A DNA stretch of 64,000 nt from Pseudonocardia endophytica (GCF_004339565.1 NZ_SMFZ01000002.1:2852001-2916000); one strand, 5' to 3'; shown: positions 7,338 through 16,224, counted from the first letter of the stretch. The notes: generated from the sequence alone by a model not told the origin. Made by a program: numbers and translations.

Positions 7338-8339
7338 CTAGACGGTTCTGGCCTGCTCGCGCAGGTGACGGTGGACGCCGCCGTACGCCGCGGCGTCCGG
7401 TAGCAACGACTTGGCGATCTTCGTGACGGCGCTGTAGTTCGTGTCGACGACGTTGGCCAGCGGCGACTCCGCGGCCTGGGTGAGCAGCTGGTAGGCGTCC
7501 AGACGGTCGAGCCCGTACAGCTCGCCGAGCCAGGCGATCATGCCGATCTGGCTGGCCCGCCAGGCGTCCTCGAGCGGCCGCGACGAGCCGACGACGACGT
7601 AGTGCGTGTCCGACTCGATCCGCGGCCATGCGGGCGCCGGCTGCCCCTTGATCAGTTCGACCAGCAGCGTCACGTCCATCGCGCCCTCGACGGCCGTCCC
7701 GCAGCTCTCGCCCTCGCCCTGCCGGTAGTGCCCGTCGCCGACGGAGAACAGCGCGCCCTCGACGTTGACCTGCAGGTAGCAGGTGACGCCCGCCCGCATC
7801 TCGGGCGTGTCCATGTTGCCGCCGAACACGTCCGGGACCAGGCTCGACCGGACCTCGCGGCCGGGCGGCGCGACACCGACCGTGCCGAGCATCGGGTTGC
7901 ACGGCAGCTCGAGCTGCAGATCGATGCTCTGCGCCTCGAACCGGACGACGCCGCGGTCGCGGTCCAGCTGGTAGATCCACGTCCGCTCGGGCAGCGGCTC
8001 GTGCAGCAGGGCGGTCCGGTCGGTGACCGACAGGGCGCCGAAGAACGGGATCGTCGACGACGCGCCCCAGTCCCGGGCCGGGGTCAGCCGCGCGAGGTGC
8101 AGGGCCAGCGTGTCGCCCGGCTCGGCGCCCTCCACGTAGAAGGGGCCGGTCTGCGGATTGACCTCGGTCATGTCCAGCACCTCGCTGGCGCGGTGCGTGG
8201 TGCTGGTCAGGCGGCCGGAGAACGCGTCCTCGGTCCACAGCTTCAGGCACGTGCCCGGCGTGATCCGGTGCGTCGGCGCGACCCCGCCGAACGTCCAGGC
8301 GTACTCGTGGCGCTCGGGGCGGTACTCGACGACCTGCAT
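7338..8339 (-). CDS. Acetamidase/formamidase family protein
   Basis: A 333-residue protein of the FmdA/AmdA family, which hydrolyses short amides such as acetamide or formamide to acid and ammonia. Recognisable blocks are EVNPQTGPFYVEGAEPGD (residues about 60-77), VPDVFGGNMD, and SVGDGHYRQGEGE, the last containing the conserved metal-site region. The start is the ATG at 8339 (MQVVEYRPERHEY); the reading frame stays open upstream without homology. It is followed after nine bases by an SDR gene. The actual amide is unknown, and the family is broad. Confidence 0.85.
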   Translation of the reverse strand: MQVVEYRPERHEYAWTFGGVAPTHRITPGTCLKLWTEDAFSGRLTSTTHRASEVLDMTEVNPQTGPFYVEGAEPGDTLALHLARLTPARDWGASSTIPFFGALSVTDRTALLHEPLPERTWIYQLDRDRGVVRFEAQSIDLQLELPCNPMLGTVGVAPPGREVRSSLVPDVFGGNMDTPEMRAGVTCYLQVNVEGALFSVGDGHYRQGEGESCGTAVEGAMDVTLLVELIKGQPAPAWPRIESDTHYVVVGSSRPLEDAWRASQIGMIAWLGELYGLDRLDAYQLLTQAAESPLANVVDTNYSAVTKIAKSLLPDAAAYGGVHRHLREQARTV

Positions 8340-8442
8340 CGGGCGATCCTGGCGCGCAGGGGGGCCGCGGGCAAGACCGTGATCACCGGTCCGGTACGGA
8401 TCGATGCCGCCTGCGGCACCGATCGACGCCGGAGCGCCGATC

Positions 8443-8939
8443 ATGCGAGGGCTGCGCTCGAAGCGTGCCCAGGACCTGCTGCGCTCGTCGAACCTGACGG
8501 TCACCGAGGTGTGCCTGCTCGTCGGCTACTCGAGCCTCGGGTCGTTCAGCTCCCGGTTCCGACGGCTGGTGGGGACGAGCTCGGCGTCGTCGAGGACACC
8601 GACGTGTCCATGGGGGACGGGTTCCGCTGGGTCACGATCCACCACCCGGACCACCCCGAGCTCGAGGTGACGCTGATGGTCCCCGGTCCGCCCCTGGACG
8701 ACGGCATGGCCGAGGCGGTCCGACGTTCACTGGCCGCCGGCCGGATGGGTGGTTTCGGGCTGGCCACCGACGACTGTCACGGCGACTACGAGAAGCTGTC
8801 CGCCCGGGGCGTCGAGTTCCCGCAGCCGCCCGCCGACCGCCCCTACGGGATCGAGGCGGTCATGCGGGACAACTCCGGCAACTGGTTGGTCCTGGTGGAG
8901 CAGAAGCCGTACACCGGTTCGGACTTCCCGCACGCATAG
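8443..8939 (+). pseudogene. Remnants of an AraC-type regulator joined to a VOC protein
   Basis: From 8443 one frame gives an isolated second HTH of an AraC protein (RAQDLLRSSNLTVTEVCLL, then GYSSLGSFSSRFRRLVGTS) and runs on into unrelated sequence. From about 8577 a different frame gives the C-terminal three quarters of a VOC/glyoxalase protein: DELGVVEDTDVSMGDGFRW, MVPGPPLDDGM, RPYGIEAVMRDNSGNWLVLV, stop at 8937-8939. The AraC part lacks its N-terminal domain, first HTH and C-terminal tail; the VOC part lacks its first beta strand and start. Such AraC-VOC neighbours are common in actinobacteria, so a deletion across the junction is the simplest explanation. The VOC part could still start at the ATG at 8610. 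Confidence 0.75.
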
Positions 8940-8961
8940 TGATCGACGCTACGCTGCCGCG

Positions 8962-9585
8962 ATGGCGAGGTACTTCGACGTGCACCCGCAGAACCCGCAG
9001 CCGCGCAGCGTCTCCCAGGTCGTGGACATCGTCCGCGACGGCGGCCTGATCGCCTACCCGACCGACTCGTGCTTCGCGCTCGGCTGCTCGCTGGGCAACA
9101 AGGAGGGCCTCGAGCGGATCCGGCGGATCCGGCATCTCGACGACAAGCACCACTTCACGCTCGTGTGCGCCGACTTCGCGCAGCTCGGGCAGTTCGTCAC
9201 GATCGGCAACGCGGTGTTCCGCGCGATCAAGGCGTCCACGCCGGGCAGCTACACGTTCATCCTGCCCGCCACGAAGGAGGTGCCGCGCCGGCTGCTGCAG
9301 GCGAAGAAGAAGACCGTCGGCGTCCGGATCCCGGACCACGCCACGACGCAGGCGCTGCTCGCGGAGCTCGGCGAGCCACTGCTGTCCTCGACGCTGCTGC
9401 TCCCGGGGCACGACGAACCGCTGACACAGGGCTGGGAGATCAAGGAGGAGCTCGACAACGCCGTCGACGCCGTCATCGACTCCGGTGACTGCGGAGTGGA
9501 GCCGACGACCGTCGTCGACCTCTCGGGTGACGAGCCGGAGATCACGCGGGTCGGTGCGGGTGACCCGTCCCGCTTCGAGGAGTAG
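8962..9585 (+). CDS. L-threonylcarbamoyladenylate synthase (Sua5/YciO/YrdC)
   Basis: A 207-residue Sua5/YciO/YrdC-fold protein. Such enzymes make threonylcarbamoyl-AMP from threonine, bicarbonate and ATP for the t6A base of ANN-reading tRNAs. Landmarks are GGLIAYPTDSCFALGC, RIRRIRHLDDKHHFTLVC, PGSYTFILPATKEVPRRLL and VGVRIPDHATTQALL. The RxLDDKHHF version is closer to the YciO subgroup, whose role in t6A formation is less certain than that of TsaC/Sua5, so this may be a paralogue. The start is the ATG at 8962. The gene stands alone between the AraC/VOC remnant and a membrane glycosyltransferase. Confidence 0.85.
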   Translation: MARYFDVHPQNPQPRSVSQVVDIVRDGGLIAYPTDSCFALGCSLGNKEGLERIRRIRHLDDKHHFTLVCADFAQLGQFVTIGNAVFRAIKASTPGSYTFILPATKEVPRRLLQAKKKTVGVRIPDHATTQALLAELGEPLLSSTLLLPGHDEPLTQGWEIKEELDNAVDAVIDSGDCGVEPTTVVDLSGDEPEITRVGAGDPSRFEE

Positions 9586-9622
9586 TACGACCGGGTTTTC
9601 GCGGACCCGGCAGACTGGGGTC

Positions 9623-11179
9623 ATGCTGACCGCGCCCGAGCGCCCGTCCGAGGGGTGGTCCGCGCGTCCGGAACGTGTCCGGCCGTCGCGCCCGATGGCG
9701 ATCGGGATGGCGGTCGTCGTGGTCGCGGTTGCCGTCGGTGTGTGGGCGACCTGGTCGACGACGATCGACGACGCGTTCATCACGTTCCGGTACGCGCTGA
9801 ACTGGGCGCACGGCGACGGTCCGGTCTGGAATCCCGGCGAGGACCCGGTCGAGGGCTTCACGAACTTCGCCTGGACGGCGTGGGCCGTCCCGTTCCTCGC
9901 GATGGGGGCGCCGCCGGAGGTCGTCGCGAAGCTGACGTCCGCGGTCTGCGCGGTGCTGACCGGCTGGCTGCTGCTGCGCGAGCCGCGCACGACGGTCGGG
10001 CGGGTCGGTGCGGTCGGGGCGTTCCTGCTGTTCCTGCCGACCTACCTGCACATCGTCGCCGGGCTGGAGACGGTGGCGTTCGCGCTGGTCGTGCTGCGCG
10101 CGGTGATCGTCGGGATGCGGGTTCTCGACGGCCGCGACGCGCGTGTGTGGGAGCTGCCGGTCCTGCTGCTGGCCGGCGGCATGCTCCGCCCGGAGGGCGC
10201 GCTCGCCGTCGCGCCCGCGCTGGTCTGCTGGCTGTGGCTGCGCCGCCGGGACCGGACGGCCTGGCTCTGGACGGGTGGCGCCGCGGTCGTCGGAGCCGGG
10301 TACTTCCTGTGGCGGTGGTCGTTCTTCGGGCACCTGCTGCCGAACACGTTCTACGTCAAGTTCGGTCACCTCGACGCCGGGGAGCGCTGGATCTCCGCCA
10401 CGGTGTGGGCGCTGCTGCCGCTGCTCGTGCTCGTCGTGCTGCTGGCGGCCAGGACGGCGACCCGCAGGCCCGGCGTGCTGGCCCTCGTGACCGTGGTGCT
10501 GCTCTGGGCGCCGTACGCCGTGTCCGGGCCGTCGATGGACTACGTGCACCGGTTCGCGTTCCACGCCGTCCCGGTGCTGTGCCTGGCGGCGGGCCTCGCG
10601 CTGGACGCGCTGCGCCCGCGCGTGGTCGCGGCGGTGGTGGGTGTCGTCGCCGTCGGATGGACGGCCGTGGCCGGGGTGTCCGCCCCGGACGCTCCGGTGA
10701 TCCTGAACTACGGGACGGACCTGCAGCGCACCCACGAGGCGATCGGCAGGGGACTGGCCGAGTCGCCGGTGCCCGGCCCGCAGCGCACGCTGGCGGTCAC
10801 CGACGCGGGGGCGATCCCGTACTTCAGCGAGTGGAACGCGATCGACTACATCGGGCTCAACGACGAGGCGATCGCGCACGGGGCCGCGCCGACCGACGTG
10901 GTCGGGGCGGCGAGCCCGACCGTGATCGTCGTGACCGGCGGGGCGGGCGGACCGCCCGTGGCGGCGTACGGGCTCGACGTGGGACGGGTCACCGCGGGCT
11001 ACGAGCGGGTCGCGTCGGTGTGGCTGCGCGAGAACTACTGGCAGTACGTGTTCGTGAAGCCGGAGTTCGCTGGGCCGGTCGGTGCGGCCGTGCGGACCGA
11101 GGTCGGACGGGCCCAGGCGGAGTCCGACGGGCGGTGGGACGAGTCGTGGGACCGGTGGTTCGACCGGGTCACGGGCTGA
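9623..11179 (+). CDS. GT-C family membrane glycosyltransferase (AftB-like)
   Basis: A 518-residue polytopic protein: short cytosolic N-terminus, one helix, then the extracytoplasmic loop DDAFITFRYALNWAHGDG with the paired Asp (D49, D50) typical of GT-C enzymes, followed by GFTNFAWT, about nine more helices, and a soluble C-terminal domain of about 170 residues. This arrangement and the FRYA/EGFTNF segment resemble mycobacterial AftB, which adds terminal arabinofuranose from decaprenyl-phospho-arabinose to arabinogalactan. Arabinogalactan is expected in Pseudonocardiaceae, but the sugar and acceptor here are inferred. The start is the ATG at 9623. It is convergent with a TetR gene, overlapping by 11 bases. 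Confidence 0.7.
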   Translation: MLTAPERPSEGWSARPERVRPSRPMAIGMAVVVVAVAVGVWATWSTTIDDAFITFRYALNWAHGDGPVWNPGEDPVEGFTNFAWTAWAVPFLAMGAPPEVVAKLTSAVCAVLTGWLLLREPRTTVGRVGAVGAFLLFLPTYLHIVAGLETVAFALVVLRAVIVGMRVLDGRDARVWELPVLLLAGGMLRPEGALAVAPALVCWLWLRRRDRTAWLWTGGAAVVGAGYFLWRWSFFGHLLPNTFYVKFGHLDAGERWISATVWALLPLLVLVVLLAARTATRRPGVLALVTVVLLWAPYAVSGPSMDYVHRFAFHAVPVLCLAAGLALDALRPRVVAAVVGVVAVGWTAVAGVSAPDAPVILNYGTDLQRTHEAIGRGLAESPVPGPQRTLAVTDAGAIPYFSEWNAIDYIGLNDEAIAHGAAPTDVVGAASPTVIVVTGGAGGPPVAAYGLDVGRVTAGYERVASVWLRENYWQYVFVKPEFAGPVGAAVRTEVGRAQAESDGRWDESWDRWFDRVTG

Positions 11180-11729
11180 GCAGGCGCCTCAGCGCCGCCG
11201 CCAGTTCGTCGGCCGGCAGGGTGCGGCCGAGCAGCGACTGCAGGAGCACACCCTCGACCAGCGCGACGACGGCGCGTGCCTGCGCCGGACCGGCGCCCGC
11301 GTCGACGAGCAGGGTGGTCAGGCGGTCCGCCCACCCGAGCGCGACCGGCGCGAGCTCCGGACGTCGCGCGGCCAGCAGATAGAGCTCGTACTCGGCGGCC
11401 ATCGCCGCATCGCCGGCACGGCCGTCCCACCCCTGCACGGCCGCCGCCAGCGCCGCGACCGGCTCGCCGCCGTCGCGGACCGTCCGCGCGGCGTCCTCGA
11501 CGGCCAGCTCGTACCGGCGGCCCGCCCGGGTCAGGGCCGCGACCAGGATGTCGTCGACGCGGGGGAAGTAGTACCCGGGAGCGGCGGCGGGCACACCGGC
11601 CCGCGCGGCCACCGCCCGGTGGGTGACCGCACCGGCGCCACCGGCGGCGATCACGTCCATGGCGGCGTCGAGCAGGAGCTCCCGTCTGCGGTCCCCGCGG
11701 GCCCTGCGGCCGTCCGTCTCCCCGGTCAC
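11169..11729 (-). CDS. TetR/AcrR family regulator
   Basis: A 186-residue regulator with an N-terminal HTH: RRELLLDAAMDVIAAGG, VTHRAVAARAGVPAAAPGYY, FPRVDDILVAAL. The remainder is the helical ligand domain. It starts at a GTG 19 bases downstream of the SMR exporter stop on the same strand, so exporter and regulator are probably co-transcribed and the TetR protein likely represses that operon. GAGGAGG lies about 13 bases before the start, partly within the exporter end. The inducer is unknown. Confidence 0.85.
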   Translation of the reverse strand: MTGETDGRRARGDRRRELLLDAAMDVIAAGGAGAVTHRAVAARAGVPAAAPGYYFPRVDDILVAALTRAGRRYELAVEDAARTVRDGGEPVAALAAAVQGWDGRAGDAAMAAEYELYLLAARRPELAPVALGWADRLTTLLVDAGAGPAQARAVVALVEGVLLQSLLGRTLPADELAAALRRLLSP

Positions 11730-11748
11730 CGGTGCTCCGCCTCCTCGG

Positions 11749-12078
11749 TCACCGGTGCTCCGCCCCGAGCTCCAGCGCCAGGACTCCGCCGATCACCAGC
11801 GCGATCCCGCCGAGCTGGACCAGGGTCAGTCCGTCGCCGAGGAACACCGCCCCGATGATCGCGACGAGCGCGACGCCCGCCGCGGCCCAGATGCCGTACG
11901 CGACGCCGAGCGGGATGCCGGCGACCAGAGCTCGGGACAGCAGCAGGAACGCGGCGACGTAACCGACCACGACGACGATCGACGGCACCAGCCGGCTGAA
12001 CCCCTCGGAGAGCCGCAGGCTGACCGTGGCCGCCACCTCGCTGAGGATCGCCAGGGCCAGGAACACGGCAGCCGGCAT
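11749..12078 (-). CDS. Small multidrug resistance (SMR) family exporter
   Basis: A 109-residue four-helix membrane protein. The essential glutamate of helix 1 is E14 in ILSEVAATVSLRLSEGF, and the helix 3 motif YGIWAAAG carries W64. These residues fit the drug/quaternary-ammonium type EmrE/QacE; guanidinium exporters of the Gdx type differ around helix 1. The ATG at 12078 follows GGAGGAGG. Its operon partner is a TetR regulator. No guanidine riboswitch is visible upstream, which also argues against a Gdx role. Confidence 0.9.
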   Translation of the reverse strand: MPAAVFLALAILSEVAATVSLRLSEGFSRLVPSIVVVVGYVAAFLLLSRALVAGIPLGVAYGIWAAAGVALVAIIGAVFLGDGLTLVQLGGIALVIGGVLALELGAEHR

Positions 12079-12427
12079 CGCCGACCTCCTCCACAAGAAG
12101 TGAGACATATGTACAGCTAGTCTAGCGCGACACGCCGTGCGCACGGGGTGCGTGGGACGGATGGTGATCGGCGCTACGGTCGGCCCCACCGTCCCGGGAT
12201 ACGGCCCGTCGCGTCTGCCCGTCCGCCGGGCGTGTCGACGCTGTCACCTGGGAAGATCGTTCCCACTGGTGCACCGCCGACCCCCGCGTGTCGCACCGTC
12301 CACCGCACGCCGAGAGGCAGCCGGTCAACCGGCCGGTAATCTCAGGGCCCGAACATGCCGAATCTGCGCGAGGATCGGCCGTCGGGGTCCGCTAGGGGGC
12401 TCCGTTCCAGCGTTCGGAGGACAGCGC
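12079..12427. other. Intergenic region between SMR exporter and sensor-like gene
   Basis: A 349-base divergent gap with no gene I can support. It must hold both promoters. Near the SMR gene is an AT-richer stretch around 12100-12124. GGGAA-GATCG-TTCCC at 12250-12264 is a short inverted repeat that could be a regulator site. GGAGG at 12415-12419 is the ribosome binding site of the rightward gene. Confidence 0.5.
12104..12124 (-). promoter_or_regulatory. Possible operator/promoter of the SMR-TetR operon
   Basis: Just upstream of the SMR gene the sequence becomes locally AT-rich, with the palindrome ACATATGT (12105-12112) and, on the minus strand, TAGACT (12119-12124) as a possible -10 element. 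TetR repressors of SMR genes usually bind such sites over the promoter. The palindrome is short, so this is only a candidate. Confidence 0.3.
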
Positions 12428-14596
12428 GTGCAGCGAGACGACCCGACGGGCCACGGGCCGGGCGGTCCCGCGCCGGTCGGGCCAGGGGCCGACACCGTGT
12501 TGGCCGCGCTCGCCCACCGGCTGCGGGCACGGTCCGAGCGCCAGCAGCTGCTGACCGAGCGGCTGCGCTCCGGTGAGCTCCGGCCCGGTGCGCTCGCCGA
12601 CCTCGCCGAGCTGGCGGCCGCCGCCCGGCGCGGCGTGCGCGACGGCGACCACATCCTCGTCATGGCAGGCGCCGAGGTACCGGACCGGGGGAGCGGCGGG
12701 GGGCCGGTGCCGCTCGGGCAGGCGCTCTCCGCGGCTGTGGCGGCCAGCGAGGCCGCGTCCCGGACCGTCGTCCCGCCGACGCCCAGCCTGTCGCTGGAGC
12801 CGTCCGTGGCCCCGGTGTTCGCGCAGATCATGGCCGAGCTCCTGGCGCACGCGACGGCCGCGACCGCGCCGGGCGAACGCCTCGAGGCCCACACGCGGTG
12901 GGGGCCCGACGGCGGCCTGGTGCTGGAGCTGCTCAGCCCGCGCCCGGTGCCCACCCGCACGCCGCTGGACGATCTGGACCGGATGCTGTCCGCGGGCCGT
13001 CCGGACGGGCCGGTCGCTCCGCAGGAGATCGGTCTGTACCTGGCCGCGCGGCTCGCCAGGGCGATCGGCGGCCGCCTCGGCGTGCGCGGATCGCCCGGTG
13101 TCGCGTCGGCTCCCGGGCCGTCGCCGGTCGCCGTGCTGCAGCTGCCGCCGTCGGTGCTCGCGGGCGGTTCGCGACCGGGAGAGGACGCCCTGTCCTCGTC
13201 CGACGAGCCGGCCGTCACCGACGAGTCCGACGTGTTCGGCGACAGCGGTTCCGCGGGCGACGAGCCGACCGGTCTCGTGCCGTCCGCCCCGTCGCCGTCC
13301 TCTCCGCCAGGAACCTCGCCCGGCGACCCGCTGTCCGGTCCCTCCGACCCGGAGCCCTCGGCTCCGCCGTGGCCACCGGTCCCGGCCGCCGACGCCGGGA
13401 CGAACGGTGCGCACCCGCACACCCCGATCCCGAACGACCCGTTCTCCACCGAGGGCGCGCCGAACGGATCCGGTCCGCCGGGCGCCGTGCCGAACGGGCC
13501 GCTGTCGCAGATCCCGTACGGCTCGCCCGCCGAGCAGCGGGAGACGCCGTCCGGGCCGGGTGTGGCCCGGCTCCCGGTACCTCCTCCACCGCAGGAGCCG
13601 CAGGCACCGCTGGCGCCCCCGTCGTCGTCCCCGCAGGAGGGCTCGCCGCTCCCGCCGCCCGGCCCGCCCGGTCCGACGGGCGCGGGTCTGCACATTCCGC
13701 CAGGACCGCGCGGTCCGGGTGGTCCCGGCAGGCCGGGGCAGTTCTCCGGTCCCGACCAGCCGGGTCCTCAGCTGTCCGGCCCGAACCAGCCCGGACAGAA
13801 CCGGCACGGCCCGGGTCAGCCGGGTCCTCAGCAGCCCGGCTCGCCGCAGCGCGGCCCGAACCTTCCCGGCCCGAACCAACCCGGCCCCGTCCCTCCCGGC
13901 GCGGGTCCGTCCGGGCCGAACGGCGTCGGACCGAACCGTCCCGGACCCGGCCCGATCGGGCCGGGCGGTGCCGGGCAGAACGGGACCGGGCCGGACCGGG
14001 CAGGGCCGGGCCGGGACCCGCTCGCGCCGGGGCCGTTCCCGCCGGAGGAGCCCGACGCCCCGCCGGTGACCGAGGCGCTGCCGGTGTCCGGCACGACCCC
14101 GCCGGTGGAGCTGTTCGGGCCGTTCGACTCGGAGGTGCCGGTGCCGGTCGACGACCTCGACGGGACCCCGATCTTCGCCGCCGTCGCGTCGGCGTGGTTC
14201 CGGGACCCGAACACGACGCCGAACGGCGCACCCGCCGCTCCCGGCACGAACGGCCGCCGGCCGTCCGGGGAGCCGACGAACTGGACGACGGCCGGGGACG
14301 CCGAGTTCGAGGCTGCGCGCTCGCGGGCCGAGCGCGTCGTCGAACCGCCGGTCACCGCGAACGGTCTCCCGATGCGGCGGCCCGGGCAGCAGATGGTGCC
14401 GCCCGCGCGTCGGAACTCGCCGCCGCCCGCCCCGCAGGCGCCCGCCGCGTCCGAGCGTCAGCCGGACCGGGTGCGCAACCGGCTGGCCAGCTACCAGCGC
14501 GGGCTGCGGGAGGGGCGCCACCGCGCGGCCGAGGAGAACACGGGCGACCTGAACGGGGCGGCCCCGCACGGTCGCAACGGTCACGCCGCGGGCTGA
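12428..14596 (+). CDS. Sensor-kinase-like ATPase-domain protein with Pro/Gly-rich tail
   Basis: A 722-residue cytosolic protein from a GTG at 12428 with GGAGG nine bases upstream. Residues about 20-230 resemble the dimerisation and HATPase region of the nitrate/Cvn-type sensor kinases of actinobacteria: VFAQIMAELLAHATAATAPG stands where the N-box lies, and QEIGLYLAARLARAIGGRLGVR matches the segment before the G-boxes. The usual H-box and the sensing and transmembrane parts are missing. Residues about 240-560 are low complexity, including collagen-like GPNQPG repeats. The last 130 residues again match the CvnA-type tail (TANGLPMRRPGQQ and VRNRLASYQRGLREGR). No Cvn partner genes follow. Probably a regulatory ATP-binding protein; kinase activity is doubtful. 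Confidence 0.6.
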   Translation: MQRDDPTGHGPGGPAPVGPGADTVLAALAHRLRARSERQQLLTERLRSGELRPGALADLAELAAAARRGVRDGDHILVMAGAEVPDRGSGGGPVPLGQALSAAVAASEAASRTVVPPTPSLSLEPSVAPVFAQIMAELLAHATAATAPGERLEAHTRWGPDGGLVLELLSPRPVPTRTPLDDLDRMLSAGRPDGPVAPQEIGLYLAARLARAIGGRLGVRGSPGVASAPGPSPVAVLQLPPSVLAGGSRPGEDALSSSDEPAVTDESDVFGDSGSAGDEPTGLVPSAPSPSSPPGTSPGDPLSGPSDPEPSAPPWPPVPAADAGTNGAHPHTPIPNDPFSTEGAPNGSGPPGAVPNGPLSQIPYGSPAEQRETPSGPGVARLPVPPPPQEPQAPLAPPSSSPQEGSPLPPPGPPGPTGAGLHIPPGPRGPGGPGRPGQFSGPDQPGPQLSGPNQPGQNRHGPGQPGPQQPGSPQRGPNLPGPNQPGPVPPGAGPSGPNGVGPNRPGPGPIGPGGAGQNGTGPDRAGPGRDPLAPGPFPPEEPDAPPVTEALPVSGTTPPVELFGPFDSEVPVPVDDLDGTPIFAAVASAWFRDPNTTPNGAPAAPGTNGRRPSGEPTNWTTAGDAEFEAARSRAERVVEPPVTANGLPMRRPGQQMVPPARRNSPPPAPQAPAASERQPDRVRNRLASYQRGLREGRHRAAEENTGDLNGAAPHGRNGHAAG

Positions 14597-15543
14597 GTGC
14601 CCTCGGCCCAGCCGTCCGGGTCGTCCCAGGCCTGCAACGTGCGGCGGCTCTCGAACCGCCGGTCCTCGCCGGTCACCGGGTCGGTGAACTCGAGCGTTCT
14701 CGCGAGCAGCTGCAGCGGGCGTGTGAAGTCGTCCAGCGGGCGTTCGTGCAGGTCCGGGTAGAAGTCGTCACCCAGGATCGGCACGCCGAGGCCGCTCATG
14801 TGCAGCCGCAGCTGGTGGGTGCGGCCGGTGCGGGGCCGCAGCGTGTAGCGGGCCGTCCCGTCCCGGTGCCCGGCGAGCTCGACGCGGGTCTCCGCGTTCA
14901 CCGGGCCCGGTTCGGTGCGGGCCTGCACGATGCCGCGGTGCTTGACGATCCGCGACCGCACCGTGCGCGGCAGCGCCAGCGACGGGTGGTGATCTGCGAC
15001 CGCCTCGTACGTCTTCCCGACCCGGCCCTTCGCGAACAACGACTGGTAGGCCCCTCGCAGCTCCCGGCGCACCACCAGCAGCAGCACACCCGCGGTCGCC
15101 CGGTCCAGCCGGTGCGCCGCCCCGAGCTCGGGAAGGCCGAGCTCCTCACGCAGGCGCACCAGCACGGTCTCCCGGACGTGGCTGCCGCGCGGGATCGTCG
15201 CCAGGAAGTGCGGTTTGTCGACGACGACGATGTCGTCGTCGCGGTGCAGCACCTCGATCCGGAACGGCACCGGCGCCTCGTCCGGTAGGTCGCGGTGCAC
15301 CCAGAGCGTCGTGCACGGGACGAACGGCGCGTCCGGCGCGACCGGCCCGTCGCGCCCGACGATCTCGCCCGCGGCCAGCAGCTCGTCGATCCGGGCGGGG
15401 GAGACGCGGGTCAGCCGGTCGACGAGGTGCGCCCGCATGGTCGGCCAGTCGCCCTCGGCGGGCGTGCGCAACCGCGCCGCGTCCAGCCCGTGCCGCTGCG
15501 GCAGCGGGGAGCGCGGGGTGCGTCGCCGCCGTCTCGTCGTCAC
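14581..15543 (-). CDS. RluA family pseudouridine synthase
   Basis: A 320-residue pseudouridine synthase, converting uridine to pseudouridine in RNA. The catalytic motif is HRLDRAT with Asp147, preceded by DDIVVVDKPHFLATIP and followed by RTGRTHQLRLHMSGLGVPILGDDFYP. The N-terminal 80 residues include a DxxRL S4-like region. The start is a GTG at 15543 before TTRRRRRTP. The target base, in rRNA or tRNA, cannot be told from sequence. The gene converges on the sensor-like gene with a 16-base overlap of the 3' ends. Confidence 0.88.
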   Translation of the reverse strand: MTTRRRRRTPRSPLPQRHGLDAARLRTPAEGDWPTMRAHLVDRLTRVSPARIDELLAAGEIVGRDGPVAPDAPFVPCTTLWVHRDLPDEAPVPFRIEVLHRDDDIVVVDKPHFLATIPRGSHVRETVLVRLREELGLPELGAAHRLDRATAGVLLLVVRRELRGAYQSLFAKGRVGKTYEAVADHHPSLALPRTVRSRIVKHRGIVQARTEPGPVNAETRVELAGHRDGTARYTLRPRTGRTHQLRLHMSGLGVPILGDDFYPDLHERPLDDFTRPLQLLARTLEFTDPVTGEDRRFESRRTLQAWDDPDGWAEGTQPAA

Positions 15544-15606
15544 CGGACCATTGTCGCGGGAAACACGCTTCACCCCGCGCGGGGGCGTGTGTGAGCATCG
15601 CCGACC

Positions 15607-16224
15607 GTGACCCTCGCGACCTACGCTCCCTACCTCGCGATCTCCGTCGCGCTCGTACTGGCCCCCGGGCCGGACACGGCGGTGCTCCTGCGCTCCGCGC
15701 TCGTCGGCGGCAGGCGGACCGGCCTGGTGACGGCGGCCGGGGTGTTCAGCGGGAACATGCTGCAGGGGACGGTCGCGGCGCTCGGCCTGGGTGCGCTGCT
15801 CGCCGAGTCGCACGTGCTGTTCACGGTGCTGCGCTGGGTGGGTGCGGCGTATCTCGTCGTGCTCGGGATCCAGGCACTGCGGGCGGCCCGGCGGGGTGCG
15901 TACGCGGCGCTCGGCGAGGTGCCGCCGGGTGGTCGGCGACGGGCGTTCGTCACCGGGGCACTGTCCAATCTGACCAACCCGAAGGTGCTGGTCATGTACC
16001 TGTCGGTGCTGCCGCAGTTCCTCACGCCCGGGGTCACCGGGGTGGGCGACGCGCTGCTGCTGGCGTGGACGGTCGCCGTGCTCGGCGTCGTGTGGCTGGT
16101 GGCTCTGACCCTGGTGGTGCACCGCGCCCGCGCGTGGTTCTCCCGCCGCCGCGTGCGGCGGGCGTCGGACGCCGTCACGGGCGTGGCACTGCTCGGCTTC
16201 GGCGCCGCCCTCGCGGTGGAGTAG
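15607..16224 (+). CDS. LysE family amino-acid exporter
   Basis: A 205-residue membrane protein with six hydrophobic segments. The family signature PGPDTAVLLRSALVGGRRTG lies at residues about 20-39, and LSNLTNPKVLVMYLSVLPQF is the second conserved block. Members of this RhtB/LysE family export amino acids such as lysine, threonine or homoserine. It starts at a GTG 63 bases from the divergent pseudouridine synthase. No LysG-type regulator is adjacent, so the substrate is open. Confidence 0.88.
   Translation: MTLATYAPYLAISVALVLAPGPDTAVLLRSALVGGRRTGLVTAAGVFSGNMLQGTVAALGLGALLAESHVLFTVLRWVGAAYLVVLGIQALRAARRGAYAALGEVPPGGRRRAFVTGALSNLTNPKVLVMYLSVLPQFLTPGVTGVGDALLLAWTVAVLGVVWLVALTLVVHRARAWFSRRRVRRASDAVTGVALLGFGAALAVE

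Noticed and set aside
7602..8430. Upstream extension of the VOC remnant as one long plus-strand gene
   Set aside because: The frame is open back to 7602, but that part is antisense to the acetamidase gene and has no homology; only the part after about 8577 looks like a VOC protein.
11749..12200. Guanidine riboswitch before the SMR gene
   Set aside because: I found no ykkC-type or mini-ykkC ACGR hairpins in the 120 bases upstream, and E14/W64 point to a drug-type SMR.
13690..14040. A separate collagen-like gene
   Set aside because: The GPNQPG repeats are in frame inside the sensor-like gene, whose conserved tail continues after them.
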